Part shown: positions 17,862 to 27,179 of the stretch, in pieces | Layout of the letters: every line of letters begins with the position of its first letter | How positions within the stretch are numbered: the stretch's first letter is position 1 | Origin: Pirellula staleyi DSM 6068 | GTDB taxonomy: Bacteria > Planctomycetota > Planctomycetia > Pirellulales > Pirellulaceae | Assembly: GCA_945875845.1 (NCBI GenBank) | Contig: CAMCMB010000004.1 | Location: 62,001-126,000, forward strand | Length of the DNA stretch: 64,000 bases | Direction of reading: 5' to 3' | Position numbers and translations under genes: made by a program | Notes under the pieces: generated by a model | Told to the model about the DNA's origin: nothing | What the model saw: the letters and a program-made list of their open reading frames with translations, nothing else | Database searches by the model: none

Positions 17862-19208
17862 ATGGTCACAGCTTTAATATTTTTGGTTGACAGTCGCTTC
17901 GGCAAGACGAAGTCCAGTGTCGTATGCTTAGCGACCATACTGCTATCGTTGTCGTGTCTTCGCTCTTATGGGGATGACTGGCCACAGTGGCGCGGGTCGG
18001 AACGCGATGGCAGATGGAACGAACAAGGGATTCGCCATGACCTGCCGGACGGACAGTTGCCATTGGCTTGGTCCGTTGATATCGGGCCTGGGTATTGTGG
18101 ACCTACCGTTGCCAATGGTCGTGTTTATGTTATGGATCGCCAAGTGACGGATCGCAGTGAGACAGAGCGCATCCTGTGTTTCGATTCGGCAAAGGGTAAG
18201 CTGATTTGGCAACTTGAGTATAAGGCACCCTATGACAATGTCAGTTACAAGGCTGGTCCACGAGCAAGCGTCACGATCGATGAGGGAAGAGCCTTTGCTG
18301 TCGGTTCCCAAGGACACTTTCATTGCTTGGATGCTGTTTCGGGCGAATTGATTTGGAAACACGACCTTGAAACCGAGTACAGTATCAACATGCCCATCTG
18401 GGGTATTGCTGCATCACCACTCATCTACGGCGAGCTCGTCATACAACAGGTCGGGGGTAGCCAGAACGCTTGCATGGTAGCCTTTGAAAAGAAAACCGGC
18501 AAAGAAGTTTGGCGTGCCTTGAAGGATAAGGCAGGGTATTCATCGCCGATTCTCATTCGGCAAGCGGACAAAGATGTGCTCGTGTGTTGGACAGGCGAAA
18601 GCCTCTCAGGACTAGATCCCTCAAGCGGGAAACTCTATTGGACGCACCCGTTCCCTTCGTCTCGCATGCCGATCGGCATTTCAACCCCCATCATCGACAA
18701 CGAAATGCTGTTCGTATCCTCGTTCTACGATGGCTCGATGATGATCCGTGTCCCCGCCAAGTCGCTCACCTCCGAGTTGATTTGGCGCGAGGTTGGCAAA
18801 GACGAGCAAAACACCAAGTCGCTGCACACCATGATTGGAACCAATATTCTCGAAAACGGCTACGTTTACGGGGCGGATAGTTACGGAGAGATGCGGTGTT
18901 TGAATGCTATGACCGGCGCACGCGTATGGGAAGACCTCAGCGCAGTGCCCAAAGCTCGCTGGGCCACTATTCACATGGTTCGGCAAGCAGACCGCGTTTG
19001 GATGTTCAACGAACGCGGCGAACTTTTGATTGCCAAACTTTCACCTTCCGGCCTCAATATTCTTGATCGGTGCAAGTTGCTTGAACCAACGACCACCCAG
19101 CTTGCACAGCGTGGAGGTGTTTGCTGGTCGCATCCCGCATTTGCCGAAAAAAGCATCTTTGCACGAAACGACAGTAAGCTCGTCAAAGCAAGCCTCGCCA
19201 ACGACTAG
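17862..19208 (+). CDS. Exported PQQ-like beta-propeller protein
   Basis: About 448 residues. A hydrophobic segment SSVVCLATILLSLSCLRSYG indicates export. The mature part opens with DDWPQWRGSERDG, the usual lead of planctomycete PQQ-propeller proteins, and continues with repeated blades of the type V-x-VMDRQ, ILCFDSAKGKLIWQLEY, HCLDAVSGELIWKHD, VAFEKKTGKEVWRAL and RCLNAMTGARVWE. The A-x-D/N-x2-TG-x2-W blade motif is clear. No catalytic dehydrogenase residues stand out, so a binding or scaffold role is more likely than an enzyme. The frame extends to a TTG at 17832; the ATG at 17862 is preferred. No partner gene is adjacent. Confidence 0.88.
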   Translation: MVTALIFLVDSRFGKTKSSVVCLATILLSLSCLRSYGDDWPQWRGSERDGRWNEQGIRHDLPDGQLPLAWSVDIGPGYCGPTVANGRVYVMDRQVTDRSETERILCFDSAKGKLIWQLEYKAPYDNVSYKAGPRASVTIDEGRAFAVGSQGHFHCLDAVSGELIWKHDLETEYSINMPIWGIAASPLIYGELVIQQVGGSQNACMVAFEKKTGKEVWRALKDKAGYSSPILIRQADKDVLVCWTGESLSGLDPSSGKLYWTHPFPSSRMPIGISTPIIDNEMLFVSSFYDGSMMIRVPAKSLTSELIWREVGKDEQNTKSLHTMIGTNILENGYVYGADSYGEMRCLNAMTGARVWEDLSAVPKARWATIHMVRQADRVWMFNERGELLIAKLSPSGLNILDRCKLLEPTTTQLAQRGGVCWSHPAFAEKSIFARNDSKLVKASLAND

Positions 19209-19367
19209 CCGTTCGGTGCTTCACTCGCCAAGCCTTGGGTTCATGGTCGCTGCGCGATCACAAAGCGACCCAGATTGGTCGTTTCGCGACTAAAATCCAT
19301 CTTGGTCCGAGAATTGCATTCCATTGAAATAGTCAAATGTACTACTTGCTTTCACGGAGAACTTGCA

Positions 19368-19523
19368 ATGCTCGGAACGATTCTGCTCATTATTTTGATT
19401 TTGTTGCTTCTTGGTTCTATTCCAACTTGGCCGCACAGTCGGTCGTGGGGATACGGTCCTTCTGGAGGACTTGGGACCGTGCTGATCATCGTGCTGATCT
19501 TGATGATTATGGGGCGAATTTAA
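19368..19523 (+). CDS. DUF3309 family miniprotein
   Basis: Fifty-one residues: a hydrophobic helix, a loop PTWPHSRSWGYGPSGG, then a second hydrophobic helix ending MGRI. This pattern defines DUF3309, small membrane proteins of unknown role found across Proteobacteria and planctomycetes. GGAGA at 19356-19360 lies 7 nt before the ATG at 19368, so the longer frame from 19275 is not needed. A hairpin follows the stop. Confidence 0.85.
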   Translation: MLGTILLIILILLLLGSIPTWPHSRSWGYGPSGGLGTVLIIVLILMIMGRI

Positions 19524-19531
19524 TCTCTCAC

Positions 19532-19560
19532 AACGAATGGCGGTAAGCCACTTCGTTTTG
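19532..19560 (+). terminator. Possible terminator hairpin after the DUF3309 gene
   Basis: AACGAA-TGGC-ggtaa-GCCA-c-TTCGTT forms a 10-bp stem with one bulge, 9 nt after the stop codon, followed by only a short T stretch. Termination is inferred from position and shape. Confidence 0.45.
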
Positions 19561-19696
19561 ACGAGTGTGCGTAGGCGCCCGCTTCGCCGCCGTCGCTGGC
19601 CGAGTAGCGGGAGACTGGCCGAAACGACGCGGAGCGTCGTCCAACGAAATCCGAGACAGTTGCTGAGTAAAATAGCCAAGAAGAAAGATCAAGCCG

Positions 19697-19903
19697 ATGC
19701 GATATGTAGTTCTGTTCCTTTTGGTCCTCCTTGTTGTAGGAGGCGTTTACGCCTACAAAACCGGAATGATCAGTGTTTCCAAGACGTCAGACAAGACGCT
19801 CATTGAAGTCGATACCAATCGGATGGAAAAAGGTATGCGAGATTCGGTCAACAAGTTGGAAGATTTGGTCGCACCTAACCATCAGGCACCGATTAGGGAT
19901 TAG
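19697..19903 (+). CDS. Small single-pass membrane protein, unknown function
   Basis: Sixty-eight residues: an N-terminal membrane helix (VVLFLLVLLVVGGVYAY), then a charged, probably helical tail with many K, E and D. The tail would face the periplasm if the helix is an uncleaved anchor. I do not recognise the family. The start ATG follows a purine-rich AAGAAAGATCAAG stretch. It is next to the DUF3309 gene, and nothing else in context indicates a role. Confidence 0.6.
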   Translation: MRYVVLFLLVLLVVGGVYAYKTGMISVSKTSDKTLIEVDTNRMEKGMRDSVNKLEDLVAPNHQAPIRD

Positions 19904-19927
19904 GGACGAACGCTTTGAGCTTTGAGC

Positions 19928-19966
19928 GGCAGGAGCCTCACCCTCCCAAGCAAGGAATGGATTGGG
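19928..19966. repeat. Dispersed repeat family C, half copy
   Basis: GGCAGGAGCCTCACCCTCCC followed by AAGCAAGGAATGGATTGGGC. Full inverted copies of the same family are at 44821-44899 and 63919-63998. Confidence 0.75.
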
Positions 19967-20029
19967 CAAATTCGAGGAAAGCATTTTTACAGGGGTTGCC
20001 TTACCCTCACAGTGCGAACGCCGGCGTGA

Positions 20030-20377
20030 TTATGCCGGGCAAACCGTTTTCTCGATTGCCTTGAGTGCAGACTGCAGCGCAAGAACCAGTTCCTCGATTT
20101 TCGAGAAGTCGGTGGCATTTTTATGTCCTTCCAGCAATTCGGCTTCGATCTCCCTCGCCATAGAAGTGGCTGGTTCTACCCCAAAATTCGATGTCAATCC
20201 AATGATGCTGTGAGCCAAACGCGCCATTGCGCCCCGGTCTTGGTGCGTCGTAGCGAGTTGAAGTTGTTTGATCAGCACGGGAATATCTTCAAGAAAAATC
20301 TCGGCAAGACTGAGCACCAGCGACTGATCGCCGCCCATGTTGGTCAATGCCATATCCATGTTCAATTTTGTTTTCAT
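20030..20377 (-). CDS. Hpt-domain phosphotransfer protein
   Basis: A 115-residue stand-alone histidine phosphotransfer domain, which would pass phosphate between response-regulator aspartates. It opens with MDMALTNMGGDQSLVLSLAEIF, the usual Hpt lead, and has the histidine in ARLAHSIIGLTSNFG. Most Hpt domains read H-x2-KG at this site; here the lysine is Ile, so phosphotransfer geometry may differ. It sits beside a sigma-54 response regulator and a hybrid kinase with a receiver domain, which are natural partners. Confidence 0.85.
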   Translation of the reverse strand: MKTKLNMDMALTNMGGDQSLVLSLAEIFLEDIPVLIKQLQLATTHQDRGAMARLAHSIIGLTSNFGVEPATSMAREIEAELLEGHKNATDFSKIEELVLALQSALKAIEKTVCPA

Positions 20378-20615
20378 GGTCGAGCAGGTTGTTTGCCTTC
20401 GATTCTTGTCCTTCTCACAACAGATTAGCGTAGAACTCTATGCCGCGAGCGTCCAAACGAACAAACAAAGTAGGTGCATTCTTCATGCCAATAGTGACAT
20501 GCCTGTCGGGGAGGAAGTGGGGATTATTTCTGGTTTGTATGAAAAGGCGTGATGGGATCGCGTACAATCGAAAGGGAAAACTGTCCCATATGGGTGTTGG
20601 AGCGATAAAACGACC

Positions 20616-22097
20616 ATGGATAAAGTACTACTGATTGATGACGACCGATCGGTGCGTTTGTTGGTTGAACGCGGATTGTCGAGCGACACGATGCAGGTAT
20701 TCGCCGCTGGAAACGGAGCAGATGGGCTGTTGTTGCTTGCGTCCGAACATCCGCATGTTGCCCTGATCGACATTATTATGCCGCAAATCAATGGGATAGA
20801 GGCATTTCGTAAGATTCGCGCCCTCGACTCTAAGATTCCTGTGATCTTTGTGACCTCGGATCATTCGAGTGAAACAACTATCGAGGTCATGCGGATGGGC
20901 GCGTTTGACTACGTTTCAAAACCCATCAATCTCGACAAACTGAGAAAATTAACCCGGTGTGCGATCGAATCGCGCCATCTGATGGACCAGCCTCTCGCCA
21001 TGCCAATCCTGGGAAACAGCGAAATCGGTGAGCGGTTTATAGGTAGCAGTGAACCTATGGTGGAGGTATTCAAGTCCATTGGGCGCGTGTCGGGTCAAAA
21101 TGTCGCCGTGCTTATTCGAGGCGACAGCGGCACCGGCAAGGAACTCGTTGCACGCGCGATCGTGCAACATAGCAATCGTTCTGACAATCCCTTCGTCTCA
21201 GTCAACTGCGCGGCAATCCCGGATCAACTTCTTGAAAGCGAGTTGTTTGGTCACGAAAAGGGCGCTTTTACTGGCGCCGAGAAAAATCGTGTTGGCAAAT
21301 TCGAAGTTTGCGATGGCGGGACGATTTTTCTCGATGAAATCGGCGATATGTCACCGCTCGTTCAAGGCAAAGTGCTCCGACTCATACAAGACCAGTGCTT
21401 CCAGCGGCTCGGGAGCAACAAAGATATTAGCACGGATGTTCGAATCATCACGGCGACCAATCGAAACCTTGAGCAAATGGTAGTGGATGGTGAGTTCCGC
21501 GAAGACTTGCTCTATCGGTTGAACGGCTACACGATTTCCTTGCCGACCCTCCGCGACCGACAACAAGACATTCCCGCATTGCTTGAGTACTTTGTACGTC
21601 GAGCAAAACGTGAAATGACGAAAGACAGTATTGAGGGTATCGCACCGGCAACACTCGAAATGCTTTGCAACTACAGTTGGCCAGGAAACGTCCGACAGCT
21701 CCAATCGGTGGTAAGGCACACACTATTGCATGCAACAGGTACCGTGCTTGGGCCGGATAGCCTGCCCGAGTTTGTTCGCGAACCGATACATTCAAAAGAA
21801 GCCAGAGCAAACTTGCCTTCGAAACTAGACACGGTGGCCGTTTCGGATGGACCACCTGTAGACGATTCAGGATTCGCGAGCCATTTGCAAGCCTTCATTG
21901 AGGAGCGTATTCAATCGCGATCAACGACACTCTATGACGACGTCTTTGTTCAAGTCGAGGAGTATCTTTTCCGGCGCGTTCTCGAAGCGATGGACGGTAA
22001 CCAATCCAAGACCGCTGAAATGTTAGGTATCACAAGAGGAAAAGTTCGCGACCGCATTCGAATGTTCAATATCCAGGTCGACAAGGTCGTTTCCTAG
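20616..22097 (+). CDS. Sigma-54-dependent response regulator (NtrC family)
   Basis: A 493-residue transcription activator. The receiver domain has the acidic pocket D8-D9, the phospho-acceptor D52 and K102. The AAA+ domain has Walker A GDSGTGKE (169-176) and an intact GAFTGA loop (216-221) that contacts sigma-54, plus WPGNVRQL. A Fis-type helix-turn-helix (NQSKTAEMLGITRGKVRDRI) closes the protein. It should activate sigma-54 promoters once phosphorylated. The flanking kinase and Hpt genes are its probable phosphate source. Target promoters were not found in the window. Confidence 0.95.
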   Translation: MDKVLLIDDDRSVRLLVERGLSSDTMQVFAAGNGADGLLLLASEHPHVALIDIIMPQINGIEAFRKIRALDSKIPVIFVTSDHSSETTIEVMRMGAFDYVSKPINLDKLRKLTRCAIESRHLMDQPLAMPILGNSEIGERFIGSSEPMVEVFKSIGRVSGQNVAVLIRGDSGTGKELVARAIVQHSNRSDNPFVSVNCAAIPDQLLESELFGHEKGAFTGAEKNRVGKFEVCDGGTIFLDEIGDMSPLVQGKVLRLIQDQCFQRLGSNKDISTDVRIITATNRNLEQMVVDGEFREDLLYRLNGYTISLPTLRDRQQDIPALLEYFVRRAKREMTKDSIEGIAPATLEMLCNYSWPGNVRQLQSVVRHTLLHATGTVLGPDSLPEFVREPIHSKEARANLPSKLDTVAVSDGPPVDDSGFASHLQAFIEERIQSRSTTLYDDVFVQVEEYLFRRVLEAMDGNQSKTAEMLGITRGKVRDRIRMFNIQVDKVVS

Positions 22098-22143
22098 CGC
22101 GAGGCCCGCCTGCGGAGCGGAGGACTACCATCGGTCTCTGTTT

Positions 22144-24495
22144 TTAAAACCGGGGGCGATTCGAAACCAGATTGCGAAGCATCGAGAGTTTGATCGGTTT
22201 TGCCACGTGGAAATCAAAGCCTGCGGCTTGGGCTCGCTTTCGGTCCGAAGGTTGGCTGTAACCACTGAGCGCCACCAAGTAGGTGTTTTTCAATCGGGAA
22301 TCCGCGCGAATGGCTTGGGCGACATCGTAACCATTCATGAGACCGGGGAGTCCGATGTCGCAAAGAATCAAATCCGGCAGGAGTGCTTTGGCCATCTTAA
22401 TCCCTTCGAGTCCATCACGCGACTCGGCGACCTGATGGCCATCTCGGGTCATCAAAACTCGAATCGGTAAGAGGGCATCAGCGCGATCGTCGATCGCCAG
22501 GATGCTTATTGGCTTGGAATTGGCTCTATTGAATTCTGGGACAACTACGTTCAAGGATGACGTCTCAAAATCCTGTGGCTCAACAAGTGACTTGACTGGC
22601 AACTGGATGGTGAACGAGGAACCTTGGTTGCGTCCGAGACTGGCTGCGATCAAACTGCCGCCATGCATCTCCACCAAACCTTTCGCCAACGTTAAACCGA
22701 TGCCTAGTCCGCCTTGCGAACGGTCGATCGTGTCGTTGGCCTGATAGAACAACTCGAATATCGATCGCAATTCATCTTCATTAAGTCCTATCCCCTGGTC
22801 CGTCACTTGGATAGATACGGCATCACAAGACAGTTCGTTACTCCACGCGTGTCTGAGTTTCACGACGATCGGTTCCTCCGCCGATGAAAACTTGCACGCA
22901 TTATTTAACAAATTGGTGATACATTGACTCAATCGCGTTTGATCTCCGAAAACCACGACGGATGCCGTTTCATCCGCGCCGTCGAGGGTGAGCGCGCGCT
23001 CGGGATGAAGCTCTTGATGATCTCGGATCGCATGCCGCGCCACAGCAGTGATGTTGCAGTCCATTCGAATCAGCGAAACCTTTCCCTGCCCTATGCGGGA
23101 AACATCGAGCAAATCGTCGATAAGATATTGCATCATGCACGCTTGTCGATGGATCGATTCTCTCACGAGTTTGGACTCTTGAACGCTGAGCTCCGGTGAC
23201 TCTGTTAGCAGTGCTTCGCTGCCCGTGAGAACTCCGGCGAGTGGATTTCGCAATTCGTGCCCGAGCATTGCAAGAAACTCATCCTTGCGTACCGCTGCCT
23301 GGCTCGCTAGTTCTGTTAGTCGAGTATTTTCAATTGCCGCAGACAGAATGAATGCGAGTTGCGCGACGATCGAAAGGTCGTTTGTGTTAAAGTTTCCGTT
23401 TAACTTGTTCAATAGTGCAAAACGTCCTATTTCTTCACGCTGGAGATTTAAAATTGGGGCAGTCAGAATACTATCGATGTGCTCAACATATTTCTGCCAG
23501 GAATGATTGGAGGCGGCATTTGCCAACTTCACTATCTCAGGCCGATGTCGAAAGAAGGTCGTTTCACCTTGACTCAAGTTATCGATCAGTTCGAAGACGA
23601 AATTCAAATAGTCTGATTTTACCTGATGTGTCCCGAGCGCAGTGACCCCATGTTCTACTCGTAACGTATCGCCCGTTTTAAACCTGAGCATAGCCTCCCG
23701 CGTACCGATCAAGATCCGAAACTCGTTCATTGCGATACCAACGATCGAATCGACATCCGGGCATGTGACGATTCGAGACGCGATATCGGCAAAGGATTGA
23801 AGTTGAATGGTGCGCTGCTGTTGCAACTGATCGCTTCTATTTCGAAGAGCTAATTCACGCCCGGCTCGTACGAACGAAACGACGATCGTGCAGAGGCCAA
23901 CCAGGAAAGCAATCGATCCGAGGGCGATTGCATTAAAAGTCGATTGCCATGATTTACCGACTTGCAGGTGCAGTTCTCGACGATACTCGCTGTCCACTTT
24001 CCGAACGAGCTCTCGAATCCCATCCATGGTATTCCTGCTTGAGTTGTCTTTCATTCGCGATTTCGCGCTGTCGGCATTGCCATTGTGCACCAACTGAATA
24101 TTGCTATCGAGTTGCTCCAATTTGGCGGTGCTGAGCGATCTCACTTCGTCAATGCTTTTGAGGACTTCTTGGCTACTGATGGAGTTGTAAAGGTCCTCGA
24201 AATGGCCAGGGATCTGAGAAACCGTTGCATAATACGGCTCCAGGTAATCGGTATCCTGCGTGAGAATGTACCCGCGTTGGCCTGTTTCGGCGTTCAACAG
24301 GTCTCGCAAGATCGAGTTAATTGCGGCGCTGGCTTTATAATACTCGACCGAGGTATATTCGCATTCTCGGATATCCTTGAGGCAGAACAACGATAAAAAA
24401 GCCAGCACGATAATCGTGCCGATTGGTAGGAGAAGGTACAGTCCTATCGAACGGCTTTCTCGATCGAGAGAGTTGCTGACGGCCAGACTTTCCAT
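22144..24495 (-). CDS. Hybrid sensor histidine kinase with CHASE3, GAF and receiver domains
   Basis: Domains in order: a membrane helix, a periplasmic CHASE3-like region with the NAETGQRGYILTQD motif, a second membrane helix, a GAF-like region, a HisKA domain with FLAMLGHELRNPLAG carrying the phosphorylated histidine, a HATPase with N and G boxes (NLLNNACKF, GLGIGLTLAKGLVEMHGG), and a C-terminal receiver (LCDIGLPG). CHASE3 domains sense signals outside the cytoplasmic membrane. The frame is open to 24636; the ATG at 24495 is chosen because residues before it are unconserved. The terminal receiver implies a relay through an Hpt protein, and one is encoded 2 kb away. Confidence 0.92.
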   Translation of the reverse strand: MESLAVSNSLDRESRSIGLYLLLPIGTIIVLAFLSLFCLKDIRECEYTSVEYYKASAAINSILRDLLNAETGQRGYILTQDTDYLEPYYATVSQIPGHFEDLYNSISSQEVLKSIDEVRSLSTAKLEQLDSNIQLVHNGNADSAKSRMKDNSSRNTMDGIRELVRKVDSEYRRELHLQVGKSWQSTFNAIALGSIAFLVGLCTIVVSFVRAGRELALRNRSDQLQQQRTIQLQSFADIASRIVTCPDVDSIVGIAMNEFRILIGTREAMLRFKTGDTLRVEHGVTALGTHQVKSDYLNFVFELIDNLSQGETTFFRHRPEIVKLANAASNHSWQKYVEHIDSILTAPILNLQREEIGRFALLNKLNGNFNTNDLSIVAQLAFILSAAIENTRLTELASQAAVRKDEFLAMLGHELRNPLAGVLTGSEALLTESPELSVQESKLVRESIHRQACMMQYLIDDLLDVSRIGQGKVSLIRMDCNITAVARHAIRDHQELHPERALTLDGADETASVVVFGDQTRLSQCITNLLNNACKFSSAEEPIVVKLRHAWSNELSCDAVSIQVTDQGIGLNEDELRSIFELFYQANDTIDRSQGGLGIGLTLAKGLVEMHGGSLIAASLGRNQGSSFTIQLPVKSLVEPQDFETSSLNVVVPEFNRANSKPISILAIDDRADALLPIRVLMTRDGHQVAESRDGLEGIKMAKALLPDLILCDIGLPGLMNGYDVAQAIRADSRLKNTYLVALSGYSQPSDRKRAQAAGFDFHVAKPIKLSMLRNLVSNRPRF

Positions 24496-24696
24496 GATTG
24501 TATCGGATCTAATAGACGTTTTCGAACGCCCGTATTCTACATCCCCATGGAATTTACGAGACAAAGAAATCGTGGGAATGTACCATTTGTGAGTCATCGC
24601 TGTGCGATCCATCTTACACATACTGATACTCATCATGCTGAAACGCCCGCCCGGCAGGTAGGCTCCACCCTGCCGCCCGCCTAGTTAGGCAGCCCG

Positions 24697-25584
24697 CTAA
24701 CGCGGACCTTCGGATGTTTCCTGTCCTGCGTGTGCCCGCACAATCACTCGATGGAAATGCAATTGCACCTCCCGGTCGCATACTCTGCGAACCCCTTCGA
24801 CCAAACAGGTTGGTTCGTTGTATTGCTGGCCTTGAGCGATGATGTCTTCTAATTTACTGCCCGGCGGGACGGAAAACGTCGTTTGATTGATCGTCTGATT
24901 GCCTGCATCCAATTCCGGTACGATGAAATGGCAGGTTGCTCCAAACGTCAGCATTCTTGCAGCATAAGCGTCGTGGTAGGGCTTCAAGCCACGAAAACTC
25001 GGAAGCAGACCATGGTGCAAGTTGATGATTCGCCCCCCCGCAAACTTCCAGCAAGTGTCAGGCGGCAACACTCGCATATACCTTGCCAAGACAACATAAT
25101 CCGCTTCGTAGCGATCAATCGTTCGCACCATCTCGTCGTCATCGGCGGATCCGTCCTCGCGACCGATGTATTCAAATGGGACACCAAACTCATGGGCTAG
25201 CGATTCGCATTTTCTGCGGTTACCAATGACGACGGCGGGCGTTGCATGGATGAGACCCTCTCGTATGGCTTGCAAGATCGCCCTTGGCGTATGTTCCAGT
25301 AACGTTGTGCAAATGGCCAAGTTTGGCTTGGAAGCACGTTCCTCCGGGCTCCAAACTCGAATTTCTAGCTTTTTCTGTGTCGCGAGCAGCTTCATCGTCG
25401 TTCGAATCGGAATCAAATGTTCGGCGGCAATTTGAATGCGACACACCATTGCGAAGACGGCGGCTTCGTCATGATCATACATTTGGATTTCTGCGATGTT
25501 GGCACCGCGAGAAGTGACTTCGTGAATGATCGGGTCGGCCAAGCCAACGTTATCAGGACCAACAGCAGTGATTACGATTTCCAT
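24697..25584 (-). CDS. purU: Formyltetrahydrofolate deformylase
   Basis: A 295-residue enzyme that hydrolyses 10-formyltetrahydrofolate to formate and THF, balancing one-carbon pools for purine synthesis. The N-terminal ACT domain (VITAVGPDNVGLADPIIHEV) is followed by a formyltransferase-fold hydrolase domain with INLHHGLLPSFRG and ATCHFIVPELDAGNQTI, which hold the Asn, His and Asp of the active site. It follows the HDAC-family gene by 3 bp and is last in the run that includes coaE and polA. Confidence 0.9.
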   Translation of the reverse strand: MEIVITAVGPDNVGLADPIIHEVTSRGANIAEIQMYDHDEAAVFAMVCRIQIAAEHLIPIRTTMKLLATQKKLEIRVWSPEERASKPNLAICTTLLEHTPRAILQAIREGLIHATPAVVIGNRRKCESLAHEFGVPFEYIGREDGSADDDEMVRTIDRYEADYVVLARYMRVLPPDTCWKFAGGRIINLHHGLLPSFRGLKPYHDAYAARMLTFGATCHFIVPELDAGNQTINQTTFSVPPGSKLEDIIAQGQQYNEPTCLVEGVRRVCDREVQLHFHRVIVRAHAGQETSEGPR

Positions 25585-25587
25585 TAT

Positions 25588-26535
25588 TCAGTCGATTGGA
25601 GGATAGAGATGAGGGTTGCATATTGTGTTTTGCAAATGCGATGCAATTCGGATCGTTTGCGCATGGATGTCTACGATATCGACGATGGAATGAGCGTATC
25701 CGCCAGCCATTGCGATGGCGATAGGAATTCCCTGCGATCTCAATGTGCGCAGCACGATTTCATCGCGACTGGCTAAGCCCAGTTTTGTCAACTTCAGCCT
25801 GCCAAGCCGATCGCCTTGAAATGGGTCTGCACCAGCCAAATAGATCGCGAGATCAAAGGGTCCCTTGGATAACACCTCCTTTAGTGCTAGTCCGAGCGAC
25901 GCTAAATATTCCGCGTCATTCGTCCCGTCCGGCAGATCGATGTCGAGATCGCTTGGGAATTTTCTGAGCGGGAAGTTCTTAGCACCATGAATAGAAAAAG
26001 TAAAGGTGTTCGGATTGCCGGCCAAGATTTGAGCCGTCCCATTCCCTTGATGCACGTCGCAATCGATGACTACGCCGCGTTGGATCGCACCTTCGTCTAG
26101 CAATGTCAGTAAGGCAACCGCCGCGTCATTAAAGACACAGAATCCCTCACCTGCTTCGCGCATCGCGTGGTGTGTACCGCCCGCCATGTTGACGGCTATC
26201 CCTTCTGCAAGGGCACCTCTGGCGGCGGCAAGCGTTGCACCGCTACTTCGCCGAGAGCGCTCGACCATTTCCGGAGTCCAAGGAAATCCAATGCGTTTGA
26301 TCTCACCCTCGGTCAATTTTCCGTTGACAACCCGTTCGACGTACTCGGAAGTATGCGCCAGGTATAACTGCTCGAGGGTAGCTGCCGGTGGAATAAGCAA
26401 TACGTCAGTGGCATGAAATGGATCTCCGACAATTCGATCTCGCAACATCCGATATTTGGCCATGGGAAAACGGTGACCCAAAGGGAGCGGCAGTTCAAAA
26501 TGATCTGTATAGAAGAGTTTCACTTGCCCCGCCAA
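25588..26535 (-). CDS. Histone deacetylase-family (AcuC-like) deacetylase
   Basis: A 315-residue zinc deacetylase of the class II/AcuC-type fold. Visible: LPLGHRFPMAKY at the N-terminus, GGTHHAMREAGEGFCVFNDAAVA with the paired catalytic histidines, zinc ligands VIDCDVHQGNGTA, and LAGADPFQGDRLG with the second aspartate. All metal ligands are intact, so it should act on acetyl-lysine or acetylated polyamines or small molecules; which one is unknown. Its start overlaps the end of coaE by 16 nt. Confidence 0.92.
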   Translation of the reverse strand: MAGQVKLFYTDHFELPLPLGHRFPMAKYRMLRDRIVGDPFHATDVLLIPPAATLEQLYLAHTSEYVERVVNGKLTEGEIKRIGFPWTPEMVERSRRSSGATLAAARGALAEGIAVNMAGGTHHAMREAGEGFCVFNDAAVALLTLLDEGAIQRGVVIDCDVHQGNGTAQILAGNPNTFTFSIHGAKNFPLRKFPSDLDIDLPDGTNDAEYLASLGLALKEVLSKGPFDLAIYLAGADPFQGDRLGRLKLTKLGLASRDEIVLRTLRSQGIPIAIAMAGGYAHSIVDIVDIHAQTIRIASHLQNTICNPHLYPPID

Positions 26536-27179
26536 CTGTCCAATAACTGGGCTAAACCGATCCGCAATTGATTGAGGTCCGACGCGTTTTGCAGCACGTC
26601 TGTCGCCATTTTTTTCTTGTCAGTCAGACTCATTTGAGCGGATTCGCGGTTCCGCAATTCCTCGGCGGACCAACCTCGGCGCATCGCCCATGCTTCTCGC
26701 AATTCGACTGGTGCGTCCACGTAAATGACTTTGTCGCAAAAGGGCAACCAGCCACCTTCGATCAACAGGGGAGCATCAAGTACGATGGTGTTGACGCTAG
26801 GCAGAGCTTGCATGGATTCGAGTTGCGATTTCGCGATTTTGCGAATGCGAGGATGCACGATGGATTCGAGTCGCTTTCTTCGCTGAGACGCATTCGACTC
26901 CGTTTGATTTCCGAAAACCAACGCTCCTAGTTTTTTGCGATCGATCGTTGGCTCGCTGCTGGCCGTTGCGGCAGACGAATCCGTCAAGATCCCAACGCCA
27001 AACGCTTGGATGAGTGCCTGAACAATGTCAGGCAAACAGAGAACAGCGTGCGCGATTTTGTCTGCCGAGATGACGCTGGCCCCCATTTCGCTGAGCATCT
27101 GCGTGACTTGGCTCTTGCCGCATGCAATGCCACCTACAATTCCGATCACAATCGGTTTTTTTCTCGGCTGTTCTTTCAT
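26520..27179 (-). CDS. coaE: Dephospho-CoA kinase
   Basis: A 219-residue P-loop kinase that phosphorylates dephospho-CoA, the last step of coenzyme A synthesis. Seen: GIVGGIACGKSQVTQML (Walker A variant G-x4-GKS), SADKIAH, and LDAPLLIEGGW. Length is normal. It overlaps polA by 4 nt (ATGA); polA-coaE neighbourhood also occurs in other bacteria. Confidence 0.95.
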   Translation of the reverse strand: MKEQPRKKPIVIGIVGGIACGKSQVTQMLSEMGASVISADKIAHAVLCLPDIVQALIQAFGVGILTDSSAATASSEPTIDRKKLGALVFGNQTESNASQRRKRLESIVHPRIRKIAKSQLESMQALPSVNTIVLDAPLLIEGGWLPFCDKVIYVDAPVELREAWAMRRGWSAEELRNRESAQMSLTDKKKMATDVLQNASDLNQLRIGLAQLLDSWRGK

